Part shown: one piece after another, positions 61,487 through 64,000 of the stretch
Position numbering within the stretch: position 1 is the first letter of the stretch
How the letters are laid out: the number at the start of each line of letters is the position of its first letter
Source of the DNA: Symbioplanes lichenis
GTDB lineage: Bacteria > Actinomycetota > Actinomycetes > Mycobacteriales > Micromonosporaceae
Length of the DNA stretch: 64,000 nucleotides
Assembly: GCF_030709675.1 (NCBI RefSeq)
Contig: NZ_JAUZQD010000001.1
Location: forward strand, 310,001-374,000
Direction: 5' to 3'
The notes under the pieces: generated by a model
The model's input: the letters and a program-made list of their open reading frames with translations, nothing else
What the model was told of the DNA's origin: nothing
Databases searched by the model: none
Program-made: the position numbers and the translations under genes

Positions 61487-62266
61487 GTGCGCATCGCGGT
61501 CCAGATCGCCCAGGAACGAGCCGACTACCCGGCCATCCGGGAGGCGGCCCGGAAAGCGGACGCCCTCGGCGCCGACGCCATCGTCAACTGGGACCATTTC
61601 TTCCCGCTCCACCAGGACCGCGACGGGAAGCACTTCGAGGCGTGGACCATGCTCGGCGCCTGGGCCGAGTCCACGAGCCGCGCGGAGATCGGCACAATGG
61701 TCAGCTGCGTCTCCTACCGCAATCCGGATCTGCTCGCCGACATGGCCCGCACCGTCGACCACATCAGCGGCGGCCGGCTGATCCTCGGCCTGGGCGCCGG
61801 ATTCCGGGCATGGGAGGCGGAGCAGTACGGATACGAATTCGGCTCGCCGGCGGAACGCGTACGCGAGCTGGGTGAAGCTCTGCAGCGCATCGAGCACCGA
61901 CTCGCCGTCCTCAATCCACCCCCCACCCGTAAGATCCCGATCCTCGTGGCCGCCGACGGCCCGAAAGCCCTCCGTCTCGTGGCCCGGCACGCCGACATCT
62001 GGCACACCTTCGCTAAAGGCGAGGCCCTCGGCGCGAAATCCCGGGAACTCGACGGCTATTGCCACGACCTGGGCCGCGACCCGGCGGAGATCACCCGCTC
62101 GACCTTCGTCAAAGGCAACCCGGAAACCGTCGGCCCCGAGCTCCTCAAGCACGGCGTCGGCATGGCCACCGTCCTCACCTACGGCCCCGACTACGACCTG
62201 GACGAGCTGCGCCGCTGGCTGGACTGGCGCGCCACCTCGCAGGACTCCGCCCGAGCCGGCGCCTGA
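61487..62266 (+). CDS. LLM-class F420-dependent oxidoreductase
   Basis: A 259-aa TIM-barrel luciferase-like protein. It begins MRIAVQIAQERADYPAIREAARKADALGADAIVNWDHFFPL, followed by GTMVSCVSYRNPDLLADMARTVDHISGGRLILGLGAGF, the F420/FMN-binding signature region. Members reduce or oxidise small molecules with F420 in actinomycetes. GTG 61487 follows GGGAGAGG. The methyltransferase starts 2 nt after its stop. Confidence 0.9.
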   Translation: MRIAVQIAQERADYPAIREAARKADALGADAIVNWDHFFPLHQDRDGKHFEAWTMLGAWAESTSRAEIGTMVSCVSYRNPDLLADMARTVDHISGGRLILGLGAGFRAWEAEQYGYEFGSPAERVRELGEALQRIEHRLAVLNPPPTRKIPILVAADGPKALRLVARHADIWHTFAKGEALGAKSRELDGYCHDLGRDPAEITRSTFVKGNPETVGPELLKHGVGMATVLTYGPDYDLDELRRWLDWRATSQDSARAGA

Positions 62267-62268
62267 CC

Positions 62269-62997
62269 GTGCCGGACGCCATCTTCTCCGACCGTCGCCT
62301 CGCCCCGCTCTACGACGCGTTCGACGGAGACCGCGACGATCTGACCGTCTATCACGCCCTCGTCGAGGAGTGGGGCGCCGGCCTCGTGCTCGACGTGGGC
62401 TGCGGGACCGGCTCGCTGGCCGTCCTGCTGGCCCGGCACGGTCACCGAGTGGTCGGCGTCGACCCGGCCGAGGCCTCGCTCGAGCTGGCCCGGGCCAAGG
62501 ACCGGGGCCGTCGGGTCCGCTGGATCCTCGGCGACGCCACCGCGCTCCCGGCCCTCGACGCCGACGTGGCCACGATGACCGGCAACGTCGCGCAGGTGTT
62601 CGTCACCGACGACGACTGGGCGCGGGCTCTGCGCGGCATTCACTCGGCGCTTCGCCCGCACGGCCGGCTCGTGTTCGAGACCAGGCGCCCCGAGGATCGC
62701 GCCTGGGAGCGATGGGCCGCCGACACGGTCCCAATCGTCCGGGACGTCCCGGGCATCGGACCGGTGGAACGCCGCTTCGAGGTCACCGGCGTCAGCCTTC
62801 CCACCGTCTCCTTCCGGCACACCTACCGGTTCCTGCGGGACGGCACGGAGGTCACCTCGACGTCGACGCTCCGGTTCCGCGGTCGCGACGAGGTGGCCTC
62901 CAGCCTGACGGACCAGGGCTACCAGGTGCTGGATGTGCGCGAGGCGCCCGATCGGCCCGGGCGCGAGCTCGTGTTCACAGCCGAGCGCCGGACCTGA
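62269..62997 (+). CDS. Class I SAM-dependent methyltransferase
   Basis: A 242-aa protein. Motif I is VLDVGCGTGSLAVLLA, followed by VVGVDPAEASLELAR (acidic end of strand 2), ILGDATALP and a post-motif region with ALRPHGRLVFETRRP, of the ubiE/Methyltransf_25 type. The substrate is unknown. GTG 62269 lies 2 nt after the LLM oxidoreductase stop, so the two are co-translated. The 3' end is 4 bp from the convergent acyl-CoA synthetase. Confidence 0.9.
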   Translation: MPDAIFSDRRLAPLYDAFDGDRDDLTVYHALVEEWGAGLVLDVGCGTGSLAVLLARHGHRVVGVDPAEASLELARAKDRGRRVRWILGDATALPALDADVATMTGNVAQVFVTDDDWARALRGIHSALRPHGRLVFETRRPEDRAWERWAADTVPIVRDVPGIGPVERRFEVTGVSLPTVSFRHTYRFLRDGTEVTSTSTLRFRGRDEVASSLTDQGYQVLDVREAPDRPGRELVFTAERRT

Positions 62998-63001
62998 CGC
63001 G

Positions 63002-64000
63002 TCAGTCGCGGAACTCGCCTGACGGGACGGCGCCGTCGGCGTGTTTGGCCTTTTCGGCTTCGCGGAGTTCGACGCGGCGGATCTTGCCGGAGATGGTTTT
63101 GGGGAGGTCGGTGAATTCGAGGCGGCGGATGCGCTGGTAGGGCGACAGGTGGGCGCGGGAATGGTCGAAGATGGCCTTGGCCGTGGCTTCGTCGGGGGTC
63201 CAGCCGGCGGCCAGGACGACGTAGGCCTTGGGGACGTGCAGGCGCAGCGGGTCCGGGGAAGGGACCACGGCGGCTTCGACGACGGCTTCGTGCTCGATGA
63301 GGACGCTTTCCAGCTCGAACGGGGAGATGCGGTAGTCGGAGGCTTTGAAGACGTCGTCGGCACGGCCCACGTACGTGATGTAGCCGTCCTCGTCCCGGGC
63401 CCCGATGTCGCCGGTGTGGTACCAGCCGCCCGCCATGGCCCGGGCCGTCAGCTCGGCGTCGCCGTGGTAGCCGGCCATGAGGCCGAGCGGGCGCGGCGAC
63501 GTGACCAGGCAGATCTCGCCCTCGTCGGCGGTGACGGCGCCGGTGACCGGGTCGATCAGGACGACGTCGTAGCCGGGGACCGGGCGGCCCATCGAGCCGA
63601 GTCGCACCGGCGAGCCGGGCGTGTTGGCGATCTGCACGGTCGTCTCGGTCTGGCCGAAGCCGTCGCGGATGGTGACGCCCCAGGCCCGGCGCACCTGCTC
63701 GATGACCTCGGGGTTGAGCGGCTCGCCGGCCCCCACGACGACGCGGGGCGGGGTGGACAGGGCGCTCAGGTCGGACTGGATGAGCATGCGCCAGACGGTG
63801 GGCGGCGCGCAGAAGCTGGTGACGCCGCAGCGGTCCATCTCGCGGAGCAGGCGGGCGGCGTCGAAGCGGGTGTAGTTGTGGATGAAGACGCACGCCTCGG
63901 CGTTCCAGGGGGCGAAGACGTTGCTCCACGCGTGCTTGGCCCAGCCCGGCGACGAGATGTTGAGGTGCACGTCGCCGGGGCGCAGGCCGATCCAGTACAT
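63002..64000 (-). CDS. Acyl-CoA synthetase (AMP-forming), C-terminal part, truncated by window end
   Basis: 332 residues of an ANL-family ligase; the N-terminus lies beyond base 64000 and the Met at the edge is internal. Motifs include DGFGQTETT (A5), WYHTGDIG...DGYITYVGRADDVFKASDYRISPFELES (A7-A8) and the catalytic Lys in KTISGKIRR (A10). The similarity is to medium-chain acyl-CoA and acetyl-CoA-like synthetases. It activates a carboxylic acid as acyl-AMP and passes it to CoA. Confidence 0.92.
   Translation of the reverse strand: MYWIGLRPGDVHLNISSPGWAKHAWSNVFAPWNAEACVFIHNYTRFDAARLLREMDRCGVTSFCAPPTVWRMLIQSDLSALSTPPRVVVGAGEPLNPEVIEQVRRAWGVTIRDGFGQTETTVQIANTPGSPVRLGSMGRPVPGYDVVLIDPVTGAVTADEGEICLVTSPRPLGLMAGYHGDAELTARAMAGGWYHTGDIGARDEDGYITYVGRADDVFKASDYRISPFELESVLIEHEAVVEAAVVPSPDPLRLHVPKAYVVLAAGWTPDEATAKAIFDHSRAHLSPYQRIRRLEFTDLPKTISGKIRRVELREAEKAKHADGAVPSGEFRD

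Overview
This window is a 64 kb piece of chromosome from a very high-GC actinomycete. Gene content and style (an aerobic-type cobalamin operon with a cobIJ fusion, secreted DNRLRE/LamG and YD-repeat giants, many NarL/LuxR-type two-component pairs, F420-type LLM oxidoreductase, GTG starts, many apparently leaderless genes) point to Micromonosporaceae (Actinoplanes-like). That placement is an inference from content, not a phylogeny. I see no rRNA, transposase, integrase or CRISPR array.

Layout. 1-5.6 kb: cobalamin ring-modification genes in two convergent operons, cobG(partial)-cobH-cobIJ on the plus strand and cobL-cobM-cobK on the minus strand. 6.0-9.1 kb: a membrane flavocytochrome/ferric-reductase-like enzyme, a small exported FMN-binding protein with an SGAT flavinylation site, a small unknown ORF and ApbE, together a likely extracytosolic electron-transfer module. 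9.3-10.5 kb: an Eis-like acetyltransferase. 10.6-11.0 kb: a tRNA operon (Gly-Cys-Val) with a clear promoter and terminator. 11.1-24.9 kb: two giant secreted proteins on the minus strand. One is a 2116-aa DNRLRE/LamG protein ending in four repeated cassettes. The other is a 2125-aa Sec-exported YD-repeat (Rhs/WapA-like) polymorphic toxin with a PD-(D/E)XK-like nuclease tip, followed by a HEAT-repeat gene that is its likely immunity partner. The two giants have closely similar promoters and each has an upstream Crp-like site. 25.3-31.4 kb: a two-component pair, a QOR-SDR redox operon, a second identical tRNA-Gly, and a TetR/CocE-hydrolase divergent pair with a well-formed operator. 31.4-38.1 kb: secreted and envelope proteins (DUF218, NagZ-like lipoprotein, papain-like protease with five IPT/TIG domains, small lipoprotein, animal-type haem peroxidase). 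38.2-47.3 kb: HExxH metalloprotease-like protein, class-C serine hydrolase with a MerR regulator, a frameshifted gene downstream of a Tat-type beta-carbonic anhydrase and an MmpL transporter, a zinc-ribbon protein and an HTH regulator. 47.3-57 kb: subtilase, LigD-type polymerase domain protein, a repeat-filled spacer, a diguanylate cyclase with a very long low-complexity tail, an ABM-domain membrane protein, a YCF48-like beta-propeller. 57-64 kb: membrane protein with a 24-nt tandem repeat, fatty-acid desaturase divergent from a DesKR-like two-component pair, LLM oxidoreductase, SAM methyltransferase and the C-terminal part of an acyl-CoA synthetase that runs off the window.

The most interesting parts are the Rhs-type toxin/HEAT immunity pair with the co-regulated four-cassette giant, the flavinylated electron-transfer module with an unrecognised small ORF inside it, and a striking series of at least eleven genes whose start codon lies 6-8 nt after a TANNNT -10 element (leaderless expression). 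Start codons were chosen by reading Shine-Dalgarno or -10 context base by base. Family names are from motif recognition without database searches.
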